64,000 bases of DNA from Streptomyces chumphonensis (lineage in GTDB: Bacteria > Actinomycetota > Actinomycetes > Streptomycetales > Streptomycetaceae), in the NCBI RefSeq assembly GCF_014779715.1, contig NZ_JACXYU010000006.1:240195-304194 (forward strand), read 5' to 3'. The notes under the pieces are model-generated. The model had not been told where the DNA came from. It saw only the letters and a program-made list of their open reading frames with translations, and made no database searches. Position 1 is the first letter of the stretch. Every line of letters starts with the position of its first letter. Position numbers and translations under genes: made by a program. Shown here piece after piece: positions 1 to 8,371 of this stretch.

Positions 1-165
1 TACACCACCGACGTCCCCGCGTACCGGACGCACGCCACCGTTCTCGGGGGGATATGGCGCACCCATGCGGGCCGCGACTACCCGGCGATGGCCCTCGTCG
101 GCGTAGCCCGCCTGTGGGACGAGGAGGCCCTCGTCGAACTCGACGGCCTGGCCCTCCTCCCCTGA
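1..165 (+). CDS. RidA-family (YjgF/YER057c) protein, C-terminal end only
   Basis: The window opens inside this gene. The last 54 codons are visible and end in TGA at 163-165. The tail reads like the C-terminus of a RidA-type enamine/imine deaminase: a Y-P-A turn followed by a hydrophobic strand, then an A-L-V-E-L strand with the acidic residue usual in this family. The catalytic arginine region lies upstream of the window, so activity cannot be judged. Family assignment rests on the pattern of this short tail only. Confidence 0.65.
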   Translation, partial: YTTDVPAYRTHATVLGGIWRTHAGRDYPAMALVGVARLWDEEALVELDGLALLP

Positions 166-714
166 GCCGAGCGGTGTGCGCGCGGGGCGCGCGGCCGTGG
201 CCCACACCCGCTTCCCGGGCACGTTCCGAAGGTCCCGGCTCCGGAGCGAAGGGGAGGGGGAGCGAGAGGAGAGGGAAATGCGCGCGGTCCGCCGGAAATA
301 TCGACGGGGCTCAGGTCCCGGCGATTCTTTTCAGCCTTTCGCGGTCAGCCGCTCGGGGTGCGCCCCGGCGTCGTTCGCGGCGTACGTGGACTCCGGCGGG
401 GCGGGCCGCGGGGGTGGGAACGGCCGCCGGATTCGTGCGGGAGCAAACACGGCGAACTCCTCCCGCGGCGGTCGGCGGTGAGTCCGCTTCACCTGAACTG
501 CCGGGCTTGTCCGATCGCTTCGGGCGGGTGGACCAGTCGGCGCGCCGGGATCACCTGACCACCGGAAACGTCGCTCAGGGGTAGGAACCGGGCTCACGGG
601 GTAATGACGCGCGTATATTCCTTTGGGGCCCGCCGCTGCCGAAGGTGCGTAAGGGTTCGGTCCGGAACGCCGGCGGACGGGGGGCTCGGCGAAGTGGGAG
701 GTGTGGGCCGTTCC
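166..714. other. Intergenic stretch, no gene recognised
   Basis: About 550 bases between the RidA tail and the DsbA-like gene. Open frames here overlap in several phases and none shows a family pattern or a convincing ribosome binding site. It probably carries the promoter of the DsbA-like gene. I see no repeat, RNA gene or clear hairpin. Confidence 0.5.
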
Positions 715-1296
715 ATGGTCATCCGCATATGGTTCAACTACTTGTCTCCTTTCAGTATGTTGACCCGGCGCATCGTCGGGAGCACGCTGGCCGGGGCGGC
801 CGTGGAGGTCCGGTGGTTACCGCATGAGGGGGGAGTCCTGCGCCAGGGGCCGCTGCCACCTATGGGCCTCGTCTGGGAGTTCGGGGTCCGCCGCCTGGCG
901 AGCAGGCTGGGCGAGGAGGTGGGGGCGTGCGCTCCCAGACCGACCAGCGGGGGGCTGGCCCTGCGCGGCTATCAGTACGCCTGCGACCAGGGACTGGGGG
1001 AGAACTACAGCGACCACGTCTACGCCGCCTACTTCTCCGAGGGCCGTGACATCGGGGCTCTGGGGCAACTGGTGGGGGCGGCCGAACGGGCGGGGCTGGA
1101 GCCCGAGGCCTTCCGAAGAGCCGTCACCTCGCAGCACTACGCCCAGCGGCACCGGGCGGCACTGCGGGAGGGGCGCAACGTGACGGTGGTGCCGACGCTG
1201 GTCTGCGGTCGGCATCGGATCGAGGGGGTGCCCACGGAGGCCCAGATGGACCGCCTGACCGCCGACGCGGGATCCCCGCGGGTGCTGCGGCCGTGA
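715..1296 (+). CDS. DsbA-family thioredoxin-fold protein (HCCA-isomerase/FrnE-like)
   Basis: A 193-residue protein. It opens with a hydrophobic strand and the motif S-P-F-S in place of a CXXC redox centre, as in 2-hydroxychromene-2-carboxylate isomerases and other glutathione-type DsbA-like proteins. The C-terminal part has the typical V-P-T-L strand (cis-proline, about residue 162) and a G-x-x-x-x-E-G-V-P segment. The start at 715 was chosen because GGGAGG lies at 696-701; an in-frame ATG at 604 has no supporting signal. The lack of cysteines in the active-site position argues against disulfide exchange and for an isomerase or glutathione-dependent role. The gene converges on the MarR gene with only 24 nt between stops. 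Such proteins occur in aromatic pathways, but membership in the neighbouring cluster is inferred from position only. Confidence 0.7.
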   Translation: MVIRIWFNYLSPFSMLTRRIVGSTLAGAAVEVRWLPHEGGVLRQGPLPPMGLVWEFGVRRLASRLGEEVGACAPRPTSGGLALRGYQYACDQGLGENYSDHVYAAYFSEGRDIGALGQLVGAAERAGLEPEAFRRAVTSQHYAQRHRAALREGRNVTVVPTLVCGRHRIEGVPTEAQMDRLTADAGSPRVLRP

Positions 1297-1320
1297 GAGC
1301 GAACGGCACCTCGGTCGGGC

Positions 1321-1803
1321 TCAGTTGCCCCGACCGGCGGTCGTCGGCTCACCGGCCTCGTCGATGTGGGCGAGCGTCGTGTTGAGCGCCTGCAGGAGGT
1401 GCGCCGCCGTGCCGCAGGGCAGACGGGCGAGCAGGCGGGCATGGCACTCGGTGACCGTCTCGGCCACGAGACGCGTCAACTCCGCTCCCTCGGGAGTGAG
1501 ATGGACCCAGTTGCTCCGACCGTCGCGGGTGTTCGCCTCGCGGTTGACGAAGCCCGACCGGGCGAGGCGCTGAATGATGTTGCTCGTCCCTCCGGACGAC
1601 AGTCCGCAGGTGGCCGCCAGTGACGTCGGCCGCAGGCGCTGGTCCTGGGCCCTGAGCAGGGCTCTGAGGATGTCGGCCTCCGCCCGGGTGAGTCCGACGC
1701 GGGCCGCTGCGGCAGCGGTCGCGGAGCTCAGCAGCTGACCCAGTCGGTCCACCTGATGGGCGAGCAGGGCGGGGTTCACCGTGAAGTCGTCCGAAGGCGC
1801 CAT
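1321..1803 (-). CDS. MarR-family transcriptional regulator
   Basis: A 160-residue winged-helix protein. It has the MarR layout: an N-terminal dimerisation helix, the L-T-R-A-E-A-D-I-L-R-A-L segment, a helix-turn-helix with L-A-A-T-C-G-L-S-S-G-G-T-S-N-I-I-Q-R-L around residues 60-85, and a wing containing D-G-R-S-N. The ATG at 1803 is preceded by AAGGAG at about 8 nt. MarR proteins commonly bind small aromatic acids, which fits the adjacent aminobenzoate cluster, but the ligand is an inference. The gene is divergent from the StrR-like regulator, and the shared 368-nt spacer holds two inverted repeats suited to a dimeric repressor. Confidence 0.88.
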   Translation of the reverse strand: MAPSDDFTVNPALLAHQVDRLGQLLSSATAAAAARVGLTRAEADILRALLRAQDQRLRPTSLAATCGLSSGGTSNIIQRLARSGFVNREANTRDGRSNWVHLTPEGAELTRLVAETVTECHARLLARLPCGTAAHLLQALNTTLAHIDEAGEPTTAGRGN

Positions 1804-1944
1804 TCAGCGTTCTCCTTCTGCTTCTGGAGCCTCTGCTCCCCGGACCGGTTCGCGCAGCGACTAGCGAAGGCTCGATGCGGGGGCGCGAAGCCGAAGAGGG
1901 GGCTGTCTGACTCCCACTCCGTGGTGAAGGCGGCCCCCGGCGCC

Positions 1945-1958
1945 CTTGCTTGAGCAAG
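1945..1958. promoter_or_regulatory. 14-bp palindrome, candidate MarR operator
   Basis: CTTGCT and AGCAAG are perfect 6-bp inverted arms around TG. The core resembles the TTGCTT..AGCAA type of site bound by several MarR regulators. It lies in the divergent spacer about 140 nt upstream of the MarR start. Confidence 0.5.
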
Positions 1959-1991
1959 TGTAAAAGGCAACGTTCGCCGACGGGGTGGGCC

Positions 1992-2008
1992 CTGGCAATA
2001 TTGGCCAG
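1992..2008. promoter_or_regulatory. Inverted repeat CTGGC-N7-GCCAG in the regulator spacer
   Basis: Five-base arms flank an AT-rich centre that includes AATATT, unusual in this GC-rich context. It sits between the MarR palindrome and the StrR-like gene, so it may be part of the promoter or a second operator. Confidence 0.35.
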
Positions 2009-2171
2009 TTGATTCCGTGGAGCGCGTGATATTAGCATGGAGATGTACCTTTCTGGAAAGCTTTTTGAGTGCGGTCGCACGGTTCTGCTCGGGGCCCGAC
2101 ATCTCTCCGCGCGTGGCCAACCGTGCGATGCGCGCAGTTGGCCACCCCGACGTCCGCACACAGAAGGTCAC

Positions 2172-3194
2172 ATGATCAGTCAATCCGGACTCGCCCGTAG
2201 AACCGCCGCGTTACCCGAGCCGTTCGACGCCCCCGGCCCGGACCGTCTCTCTCCCGCCGTCCCGGTGCCGATCGCCGACCTGCGTCCGGCCGACTCCCCG
2301 CGCTCGGCGGCGGGGAACTCCGACCACCTCCGGGCACTGGCCGCGTGGCCCGGCGAACTGCCACCCGTCATCGTCCACCGTTCCTCGATGCGGGTCATCG
2401 ACGGGACGTACCGGCTGCGCGTCGCCGTGCTGCGGGGGGCCACCCACATTTCGGCGCGGTTCTTCGACGGCACCCCGGAGGACGCCTTCGTGCTCGCCGT
2501 CACCGCCAACTCCACCCACGGGCTGCCCTTCACGCCGTCGGAGCGTTCGGCGGCGGCTGCGCGCATCCTCGCCACCCACCCCCACTGGTCGGACCGCTCC
2601 ATCGGAGCGGTGACGGGCCTCTCGGCGCACGCCGTCGCCGCCATGCGCCGACGGGCCGCCCTCCCCGCCGGGCCGGTCCGGGTCGGCCGGGACGGCCGGA
2701 CCAGGCCGCTCAGCACCGTGACCGAACGTCAGGAAGCGCGCCGCCTGCTGGCCGAGGAGCCCGGTCTGTCCCTGCGGGAGATCGGCCGGCTCACCGGACT
2801 CTCGCCCACCACGGTCCGGGACGTACGGGACCGGGTCCGGCGGGGCGAGGACCCCGTCCCCGCCCGGCTCCGACGCCCCGCCCCGGCCGGTGGGCCGCCG
2901 CCCGCGCCCCGGCGGCCGGTCCGGTCCGCCACCGTGCCCCGGCCCGGACCGGCGAAGGAGCTGGGCGACCTCTACGGAAGCCTGTGCGGCGATCCGGCGC
3001 TGCGCCACAGTGAGTCCGGGCGGGCGCTCCTGCGGCTGCTCGGGCAGTTGAAGGTGGCGACGGAGGAGTGGGGTGCCATGGCGGAGGCGGTCCCGGGGCA
3101 CCGGAGCAAGGACGTGGCGGAGATGGCCCGCGCCTGCGGCCGGTTGTGGGAGGCGTTCGCGGAGCAGGTGGGCGGCGGCGCCCGGGGTCAGTAG
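2172..3194 (+). CDS. StrR-type ParB-like pathway regulator
   Basis: A 340-residue protein. Residues about 30-130 form a ParB/Srx-like domain: a regulated-site segment with D-L-R-P, then P-P-V-I-V-H, then D-G-x-Y-R-L-R-V-A-V-L-R-G, and the helical T-P-S-E-R stretch. Two helix-turn-helix units follow, at about 135-160 (W-S-D-R-S-I-G-A-V-T-G-L-S) and 195-225 (L-S-L-R-E-I-G-R-L-T-G-L-S-P-T-T-V). This layout is that of StrR, NovG and other cluster-situated activators. The ATG at 2172 has AGAAGGT just upstream; the in-frame ATG at 2037 lacks such support. The end overlaps the converging FAD hydroxylase gene by 7 nt. It is the likely activator of the left cluster. Confidence 0.85.
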   Translation: MISQSGLARRTAALPEPFDAPGPDRLSPAVPVPIADLRPADSPRSAAGNSDHLRALAAWPGELPPVIVHRSSMRVIDGTYRLRVAVLRGATHISARFFDGTPEDAFVLAVTANSTHGLPFTPSERSAAAARILATHPHWSDRSIGAVTGLSAHAVAAMRRRAALPAGPVRVGRDGRTRPLSTVTERQEARRLLAEEPGLSLREIGRLTGLSPTTVRDVRDRVRRGEDPVPARLRRPAPAGGPPPAPRRPVRSATVPRPGPAKELGDLYGSLCGDPALRHSESGRALLRLLGQLKVATEEWGAMAEAVPGHRSKDVAEMARACGRLWEAFAEQVGGGARGQ

Positions 3195-4342
3195 CGGACG
3201 GAGCGCAGCCGCGGTCCGTAGGGCGCGGCGTCCAGCCAGCGGCCCGCCGCGGGCGACCAGGGCGCCACCGCCGCCGCCGCGCGCTGCGCCCAGCGCTGCC
3301 GCCGGCGGGGCGCGAGCAGGTGGTGCAGGGCACTGCCGGCCGCCGCCACGTTCTGCTCCGCCGCCCGGCGGCGCTCGTGGCCGTAGGTCGCGACGGCGTC
3401 CTCGCGCACGGCGCGGGCGGCGGCCACCGCGTCGGCGATGCCGGAGTTCATGCCCCGGGCGCCGAACGGGGGCAGCAGGTGGGCGGCCTCCCCCGCGAGC
3501 AGGACGCGCTCCTGCGGGTCGGTGAAGCTCTCCGCCACGCGCTGCTGGAACCGGTACACCGACGTCCAGGTGATCCGCGGCCCGTTCAGCTGGGGCACGA
3601 CCTCCGACAGGCGCCGCGACGTCTCCGCGCCGACGCGGTCCGGGTCCTCCCCGGCGCGGCACTGCACGTCGATCCGCCAGCCCCCGCGGAACGGGACGAG
3701 CAGGACGTTCCGCCCCAGCGCGGGGTGCCGGTAGTGGAAGACGCGTTCCGGCTCGGCGGGCAGCGTGCCCTCGTCGACATCGAGCACGACGAAGTCGGCG
3801 GGCGTGGTCACGCCCGCCATGGCCACCCCGAGCTCCGCGCGCACGACGGAGCGCGGCCCGTCGCAGGCGATGAGGTGGCCGCCCCGGTGCTCGGCGCCGG
3901 AGGCGGTGCGCACGCGCACCCCCTCGCGTCCCGCGGTCACCCGGTGCACGGCGTCGCCCCAGCTCACCGGGATGCCGGACGCCTCGCACGCGTCGCGTAG
4001 GAGATCCTCCAGCACCGTCTGCGGCAGGCTGGTGAAGGGAGGGAGTCCCGAGCCCGCCGGGCCGGTGGGGAAGGACCGCCGGTGGACCTCCGACCCCGCC
4101 CACAGCGTGCGGTGGGTGGACCAGGTCAGCCCCGCCGCGGCGACGGCGGCGCCGAGCCCGGGGCGCACGGCCTCCAGATGCCGGAGCGTCGCGCGGTGGA
4201 CGAACAGGGCCCGGCTGCCCGCGCGTTCCTCGTCACGACCGCGTGCCTCCAGGACGCGGGGCGAGAGCCCGGACGCGGCGGCCGCCAGGGCGGCGCTCAG
4301 TCCCACCGGCCCCGCACCGGCGACGAGGACGGACCGGCTCAC
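3188..4342 (-). CDS. FAD-dependent aromatic hydroxylase, paralogue 1
   Basis: A 384-residue class A flavoprotein monooxygenase. It has the N-terminal Rossmann motif G-A-G-P-V-G-L, an arginine-containing A-G-S-R-A-L-F-V-H segment, the D-G-P-R-S motif near residue 155, and the second FAD motif G-E-A-A-H-L-L-P-P-F-G-A-R-G-M-N-S-G near 280, where the usual GD is GE. The closest recognisable pattern is the MhpA-like group. It is clearly paralogous to the protein at 15256, sharing long blocks in the N-terminus and around the second FAD motif. The GTG start at 4342 overlaps the stop of the upstream gene, so the two are translationally coupled. Hydroxylation of 4-aminobenzoate or 4-hydroxybenzoate, or oxidative decarboxylation, is a reasonable guess from context. 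Confidence 0.82.
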   Translation of the reverse strand: MSRSVLVAGAGPVGLSAALAAAASGLSPRVLEARGRDEERAGSRALFVHRATLRHLEAVRPGLGAAVAAAGLTWSTHRTLWAGSEVHRRSFPTGPAGSGLPPFTSLPQTVLEDLLRDACEASGIPVSWGDAVHRVTAGREGVRVRTASGAEHRGGHLIACDGPRSVVRAELGVAMAGVTTPADFVVLDVDEGTLPAEPERVFHYRHPALGRNVLLVPFRGGWRIDVQCRAGEDPDRVGAETSRRLSEVVPQLNGPRITWTSVYRFQQRVAESFTDPQERVLLAGEAAHLLPPFGARGMNSGIADAVAAARAVREDAVATYGHERRRAAEQNVAAAGSALHHLLAPRRRQRWAQRAAAAVAPWSPAAGRWLDAAPYGPRLRSVRY

Positions 4343-4941
4343 GCGGGTGCCCCTTCGCGCGGGTGCGACCGGGCGGGTCCGCCGCCGGACGGCCGTCGGC
4401 CGCTCGGCACCACGGCGGGGTTGAAGTGCTCGACGACGTACAGCGGCGCCTCGTCGGCCAGATGCAGCAGATAGCCCCGGCGGACGGCGGGGGAGCCCGG
4501 CGCACCCGGCCACGGCGCGGTGCCGGCGCTCAGCAGGGTGCGCCGCTGGGTCATGCCGGTGCGCAGCAGCGTGCTGCCCAGCGGGGTGCGGGGGCAGGTG
4601 ACGGCGTCGAGGACGGCCGGTGCGGCGGGCACGCGACCCGTCACCAGGTTCCGGGAGACGGTCAGGCCCTGCGGGGTCACCAGCTCCGTCAGCCGCACCA
4701 GCCAGGGCGTGCCCGGTGCCGGCCGGGCCGCGTGGGGCAGGTGAAGCCGGTCCGCCTCTCGTGGCGGCCCCGTCCGCTGGCTGACGAGGCGCAGCAGCAG
4801 CGGCTGTCCGGTCCGCAGCCGGAGCTGTTCGGTCGTGGACCCGGTGTGCCCGACCAGCCGCCGGGTGAAGGGGTCGGCGAAGTGCTCCCACCGCGCGGGC
4901 TGCGGCGGGGTCGAGGTTCCGGTGTTCCCGCGCGTGCGCAT
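4339..4941 (-). CDS. Chorismate lyase-like protein (UbiC family)
   Basis: A 200-residue protein with the UbiC pattern. A strand with V-S-R-N-L-V (arginine matching the chorismate-binding Arg of UbiC) comes near residue 97. T-P-L-G-S-T-L-L and an arginine-containing loop (R-R-G-Y-L-L-H) follow. The end is P-L-Y-V-V-E-H-F-N-P-A, where the Glu matches the catalytic Glu of UbiC. UbiC converts chorismate to 4-hydroxybenzoate and pyruvate. The ATG at 4941 matches the family's N-terminus; a GTG at 5016 overlapping the previous stop is the alternative. It may supply 4-hydroxybenzoate beside the aminobenzoate branch, or it may be a lyase or binding protein recruited for a related substrate. Confidence 0.7.
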   Translation of the reverse strand: MRTRGNTGTSTPPQPARWEHFADPFTRRLVGHTGSTTEQLRLRTGQPLLLRLVSQRTGPPREADRLHLPHAARPAPGTPWLVRLTELVTPQGLTVSRNLVTGRVPAAPAVLDAVTCPRTPLGSTLLRTGMTQRRTLLSAGTAPWPGAPGSPAVRRGYLLHLADEAPLYVVEHFNPAVVPSGRRPSGGGPARSHPREGAPA

Positions 4942-5012
4942 GGTCGGCTCACCCTCGGCTGGACGGGACGGAGCCGTTGTGGCCGCGCCGGCGGCCACAA
5001 CGGCCGGGAGGG

Positions 5013-5492
5013 TCACTCCCCGGGGTGGTAGTTCCCCGGCGCGAGGCGGGCGGTGATGGCCAGGCGGTTGTAGCTGTTGATGGCGACGACGACCCAGACG
5101 AGCTGGGCGAGCTGCGCCTCACCCAGGGCGTCGCGGCCCCGCTCGAAGACGTCGTCGGGCAGCTGACCGTCGTGGATGAGGGTGACCGACTCGGCCACCT
5201 CCAGGGCCGCGCGCTCGCGGTCGCTGTAGAAGGGGGTCTCCCGCCAGGCGTTGAGCGCGTAGATGCGCTGCTCGGCCACGCCGGCCCGGCGGGCGTCGAT
5301 GGTGTGCATGTCGATGCAGAACCCGCATCCGTTGATCTGCGAGGCGCGGATGCGCACGAGGTGGAGCAGCTCGCTCTCCAGCCCGGACTCCTCGGCCGCC
5401 TTGTCGGCCTGGCCGGCCAGCCGGTGCATCACCGCGTAGGTGGAGGAGGAGAGTTCACGGAGGTCGAGGCGCTCGTTCTTTCCGGTAGCCAT
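5013..5492 (-). CDS. AhpD-like / carboxymuconolactone decarboxylase-family protein
   Basis: A 159-residue protein with the CMD/AhpD core: the C-G-F-C-I-D-M-H motif at about residues 50-57, with the two cysteines and the conserved histidine, and a downstream helix R-E-R-A-A-L-E-V-A-E-S-V-T. Family members act as peroxidase partners or small-molecule enzymes. It is the first gene of the minus-strand three-gene operon with the chorismate-lyase-like and FAD genes. A role in protecting against hydroxylase-derived peroxide is possible but not shown. The start at 5492 gives the normal family length. Confidence 0.82.
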   Translation of the reverse strand: MATGKNERLDLRELSSSTYAVMHRLAGQADKAAEESGLESELLHLVRIRASQINGCGFCIDMHTIDARRAGVAEQRIYALNAWRETPFYSDRERAALEVAESVTLIHDGQLPDDVFERGRDALGEAQLAQLVWVVVAINSYNRLAITARLAPGNYHPGE

Positions 5493-5912
5493 GCGCTGAC
5501 CATATGTGACTCGAAGTGGTCGCCCAACTTCCGGAACGACATCCGCAGTTGAACGTTTTCGACGGCGTCCCGCCAGGCCGGTCCGCGATCTGCTAGCGGT
5601 GGGCTCGGCTCCCGCTCGGCTTCTCCTTGACAGGCGAACTGTCTCGCGCGAAAGATAACTGTGCTCGCCGGAACGATGACGCACGGTCCGGTTCGACGCG
5701 TGACCACATTTCCCTGGCTGACCACCAGCACCACCTGCACCACCAACCACCTGCACCACAGCACGACGTGCTCCACGCCGCGGGTTTCGCCGGTGCGGGC
5801 TGCCGTCCAGGCGTCCGACCTTCCCGCGGTCCGCCACGTTTCCACCTCCGGATCCGTCCCGCCGCGCTCCGACGGTGATCCGGGACCGACCGATGAAGGG
5901 CCGCAGATCAAC
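5493..5912. promoter_or_regulatory. Divergent promoter region of the aminobenzoate cluster
   Basis: A 420-nt spacer separates the minus-strand three-gene operon from the plus-strand biosynthetic operon. No gene is recognised in it. It contains the CCACCTGCACCAC direct repeats at 5731-5759. It is the best place to expect binding by the StrR-like or MarR regulator. Confidence 0.55.
5731..5759. repeat. 13-bp direct repeats, possible regulator site
   Basis: CCACCTGCACCAC occurs at 5731-5743 and again at 5747-5759, a 16-nt period. The copies lie in the middle of the divergent promoter region. Low complexity (CAC-rich) is the alternative explanation. Confidence 0.4.
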
Positions 5913-6998
5913 ATGCCTGAGCTGACCCCTGGCACGTCACGGCCGCAGGACGAGGCCGCCGTCGCCGCGCACCTGAACGCGATGATGCGGTGGCACTTCG
6001 AGCCCGCCACCGGTTCGCCGTTCTGGCTGAACAGGACGGGAAGTCTCGGCTTCGACCCGTTGACCGACATCACCGGCCTGGCCGACCTGCGCCGCTTCCC
6101 CGACGTCAGCGACGAACTGCGCACCGTCCCGGTCGAGGAGCTCTTCCCCAAGGGCGCCGACGCCGCGTCCTTCGACGTCTTCGAGTCCGGCGGCACGGTC
6201 GGCGCGCCGAAGCGCATCGTCGACAGCACCGCGCGCACCCGGAACGTCGACTGGGTGAGCGAGGTGCTCGCGGAGCACGGCTTCCCCGCCACCGGCCACT
6301 GGCTGCACGTCGGCCCCACCGGCCCGCACGTCGTCGGGCGCACCGTGCGGCACCTCGCCCAGCTGCGCGGCGGTGTCTGCTTCACCCTGGACTTCGACCC
6401 CCGCTGGGTGAAGCGGCTCATCGGCTCCGGGCGCACCGACCTGGCCGCCGAGTACCGCGAGTACCTGCTGGACCAGATGGAGCTGGTGGTCCGCTCCCAG
6501 GAGATCAAGACGCTCTTCATCACCCCGCCCGTGCTGGAGGCCGTCTGCGCGCGGTCCTCCCTGCACGAGCGCCTGGCCTCCACCGTCGAGGGCATCCTGT
6601 GGGCGGGGACGAGCATGAGTGCCGAATCGCTTCGCCAGGTCGAGGAGTTCTTCTTCCCCCGGGCGAAGGTCGCCGCCATCTACGGCAACACGATCATGGG
6701 CATCGCGCCCCAGCGTCCGCCCGAGGAGGGCGACGAGCACCCCTGCGTCTTCCGGCCCTACTTCCCGCAGTCCGTGGTCGAGGTCCTGGACCCCGACACG
6801 GGCGAGGAGGTCGAGTACGGCCGGCGCGGACAGGTCCTGATGCACCAGCTGAGCCACGACATGTTCCTGCCGAACGTGCTGGAGCGGGACACCGCCATCC
6901 GGGTGCGCCCGGCGTCCGGGGACACCGTCGACGGGCTGGCCGACATCGCCCCCCTGCGCACCGACGACGCGCCGACCGTCGTGGAAGGGGTCTACTGA
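5913..6998 (+). CDS. LuxE-like acyl-protein synthetase (carboxylic acid activation)
   Basis: A 361-residue ANL-related enzyme of the LuxE type, much shorter than CoA ligases. The phosphate-binding loop reads S-G-G-T-V-G-A-P-K at about residues 92-100. Further segments typical of LuxE/phenylacetate-ligase-like proteins are visible: H-V-G-P-T-G-P-H-V, a W-A-G-T-S strand and Y-G-N-T near residue 255. In LuxCDE the LuxE protein makes an acyl-AMP and passes the acyl group to LuxC for reduction. Here the LuxC-like gene starts inside the stop codon (TGATG), so the two are co-translated. The nearest described parallel is the GriD/GriC pair that reduces 3-amino-4-hydroxybenzoate in grixazone biosynthesis. 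An aminobenzoate or hydroxybenzoate is therefore the expected substrate. Start at 5913, with AAGGG 12 nt upstream. Confidence 0.75.
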   Translation: MPELTPGTSRPQDEAAVAAHLNAMMRWHFEPATGSPFWLNRTGSLGFDPLTDITGLADLRRFPDVSDELRTVPVEELFPKGADAASFDVFESGGTVGAPKRIVDSTARTRNVDWVSEVLAEHGFPATGHWLHVGPTGPHVVGRTVRHLAQLRGGVCFTLDFDPRWVKRLIGSGRTDLAAEYREYLLDQMELVVRSQEIKTLFITPPVLEAVCARSSLHERLASTVEGILWAGTSMSAESLRQVEEFFFPRAKVAAIYGNTIMGIAPQRPPEEGDEHPCVFRPYFPQSVVEVLDPDTGEEVEYGRRGQVLMHQLSHDMFLPNVLERDTAIRVRPASGDTVDGLADIAPLRTDDAPTVVEGVY

Positions 6999-8371
6999 TG
7001 AGCGCGCTGCCCGTGGTCAACCCGGTCATCTCCGGGCGCGAGGTGGACAGCCGGGACCGCTCGACGCTGACCGGTGTGGACGGCATGCCGCTCGCGTCCG
7101 TGGGCCTCGCTCCGCGGCTGCTAGCCCAGGCCGCCCTCAACCGGGTGCGCGCCGGTGCCGCCGACCCCGCGCCCGACGCGTCCGTCTTCGCCAAGGCGGG
7201 CGAACTGTTCGCCACCGCCGAGCTGGAGGGGGAGACGCCCGAGGAGTACGGGCGCCGCGTCACGCTGGCCACCGGTACGCCGCTGGGCGCCGTCCACCGG
7301 GCCATCGAGGGCATCCGGGCTCAGCTGGGCCGGATCGAGCGGCTCAACCAGGCCGAGCTGCCGGCTCCGTTCGCCGAACCCGGCTTCGCCACCCGCTGGC
7401 TCCCGCGCGGCGACCTGCTGGCGGCCGTCGTCCCCAACAACCACCCCGAGCCGAACGTCACCTGGGTGCGCGCCCTGGCGATGGGCGTCTCGGTCCTGGT
7501 GCGCCCCGGCAGCAAGGACCCCTTCACCCCCCGGCGGCTGTTCGCGGCCCTGCTCGCGGCGGGCACCGGACCCGACCGCGCGGCCCTCCTGCCGGGTGGC
7601 CACGAGGTGGGCGAGCACCTCCTCGCCGAGGCGGACCTGGGCCTCGTCTACGGCGGCCCGGCCGCCGCGGAGCGGTTCGGCGCACGGCGTGACGTCCTCG
7701 TCCGGGGCCCGGGCCGCAGCAAGGTCCTGGTCGGCCCCGCCGCCGCGCAGGACGAGGGCCTGCTCGGCGACCTCGTCGAGTGGATCGCCGACGACGGCGG
7801 CGTGCGCTGCAACAACATCTCCCTGGTCCTCACCAGCGGGCCCGTCGCCCCGCTCGCGGACGCGCTGGCCGAGCGCCTTGCCGCCCTGCCGGTCCGTCCG
7901 GTCACCGACCCGGCGGCCACGCTGCCCGCCATGGCACGGGAGAGCGGGGCGCTGCTGGCCGAGCACCTCACCGGAATGACGGAGGGCGCGGTCGACCACA
8001 GCACCCACCGGTACCCCGACGGCCTCTGCGGCGACCCGGGAGACGGCAGCGCCGTCATGCGTCCGCTCGTCGTGTCGGTGAGCGAGGCGACCGCACCGAT
8101 CGTCGGCACGGAACTCGGCTTCCCCTTCGTCGTCGTGGCCCCCTGGCACCCCCGGGACGGCACCGCCCCGCTGCGCGAGTCGCTGGTCGTCTCGCTGCCC
8201 GACGAGCACGCCGAGCTGGCCGAGCGGGTCCTGCGGGAGCCGAGCGTCCGCAAGGTCGTGACCGGCCGGGTCCGGCCCTGGACCTCGGTCCCCGAGATCC
8301 CCCACGACGGCAGTCTCGCCCAGTTCCTGCTCGAACCGAAGGGCCTGGTCTCCGCTGCGCCGGAGAGCTGA
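6998..8371 (+). CDS. LuxC-like acyl reductase / aldehyde dehydrogenase-family protein
   Basis: A 457-residue protein of the LuxC/aldehyde dehydrogenase superfamily. It shows the nucleotide-binding segment P-N-N-H-P-E-P-N near residue 145, a V-R-P-G-S-K-D-P-F stretch near 170, and the catalytic cysteine in G-G-V-R-C-N-N near 270. A G-T-E-L-G-F-P-F segment lies near 370. The expected reaction is NAD(P)H reduction of an enzyme-bound aryl ester to the aldehyde, with the coupled LuxE-like protein providing the activated acid. It overlaps the LuxE-like stop by one base and is followed immediately by a perfect hairpin. GriC is a plausible functional relative. Confidence 0.75.
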   Translation: MSALPVVNPVISGREVDSRDRSTLTGVDGMPLASVGLAPRLLAQAALNRVRAGAADPAPDASVFAKAGELFATAELEGETPEEYGRRVTLATGTPLGAVHRAIEGIRAQLGRIERLNQAELPAPFAEPGFATRWLPRGDLLAAVVPNNHPEPNVTWVRALAMGVSVLVRPGSKDPFTPRRLFAALLAAGTGPDRAALLPGGHEVGEHLLAEADLGLVYGGPAAAERFGARRDVLVRGPGRSKVLVGPAAAQDEGLLGDLVEWIADDGGVRCNNISLVLTSGPVAPLADALAERLAALPVRPVTDPAATLPAMARESGALLAEHLTGMTEGAVDHSTHRYPDGLCGDPGDGSAVMRPLVVSVSEATAPIVGTELGFPFVVVAPWHPRDGTAPLRESLVVSLPDEHAELAERVLREPSVRKVVTGRVRPWTSVPEIPHDGSLAQFLLEPKGLVSAAPES

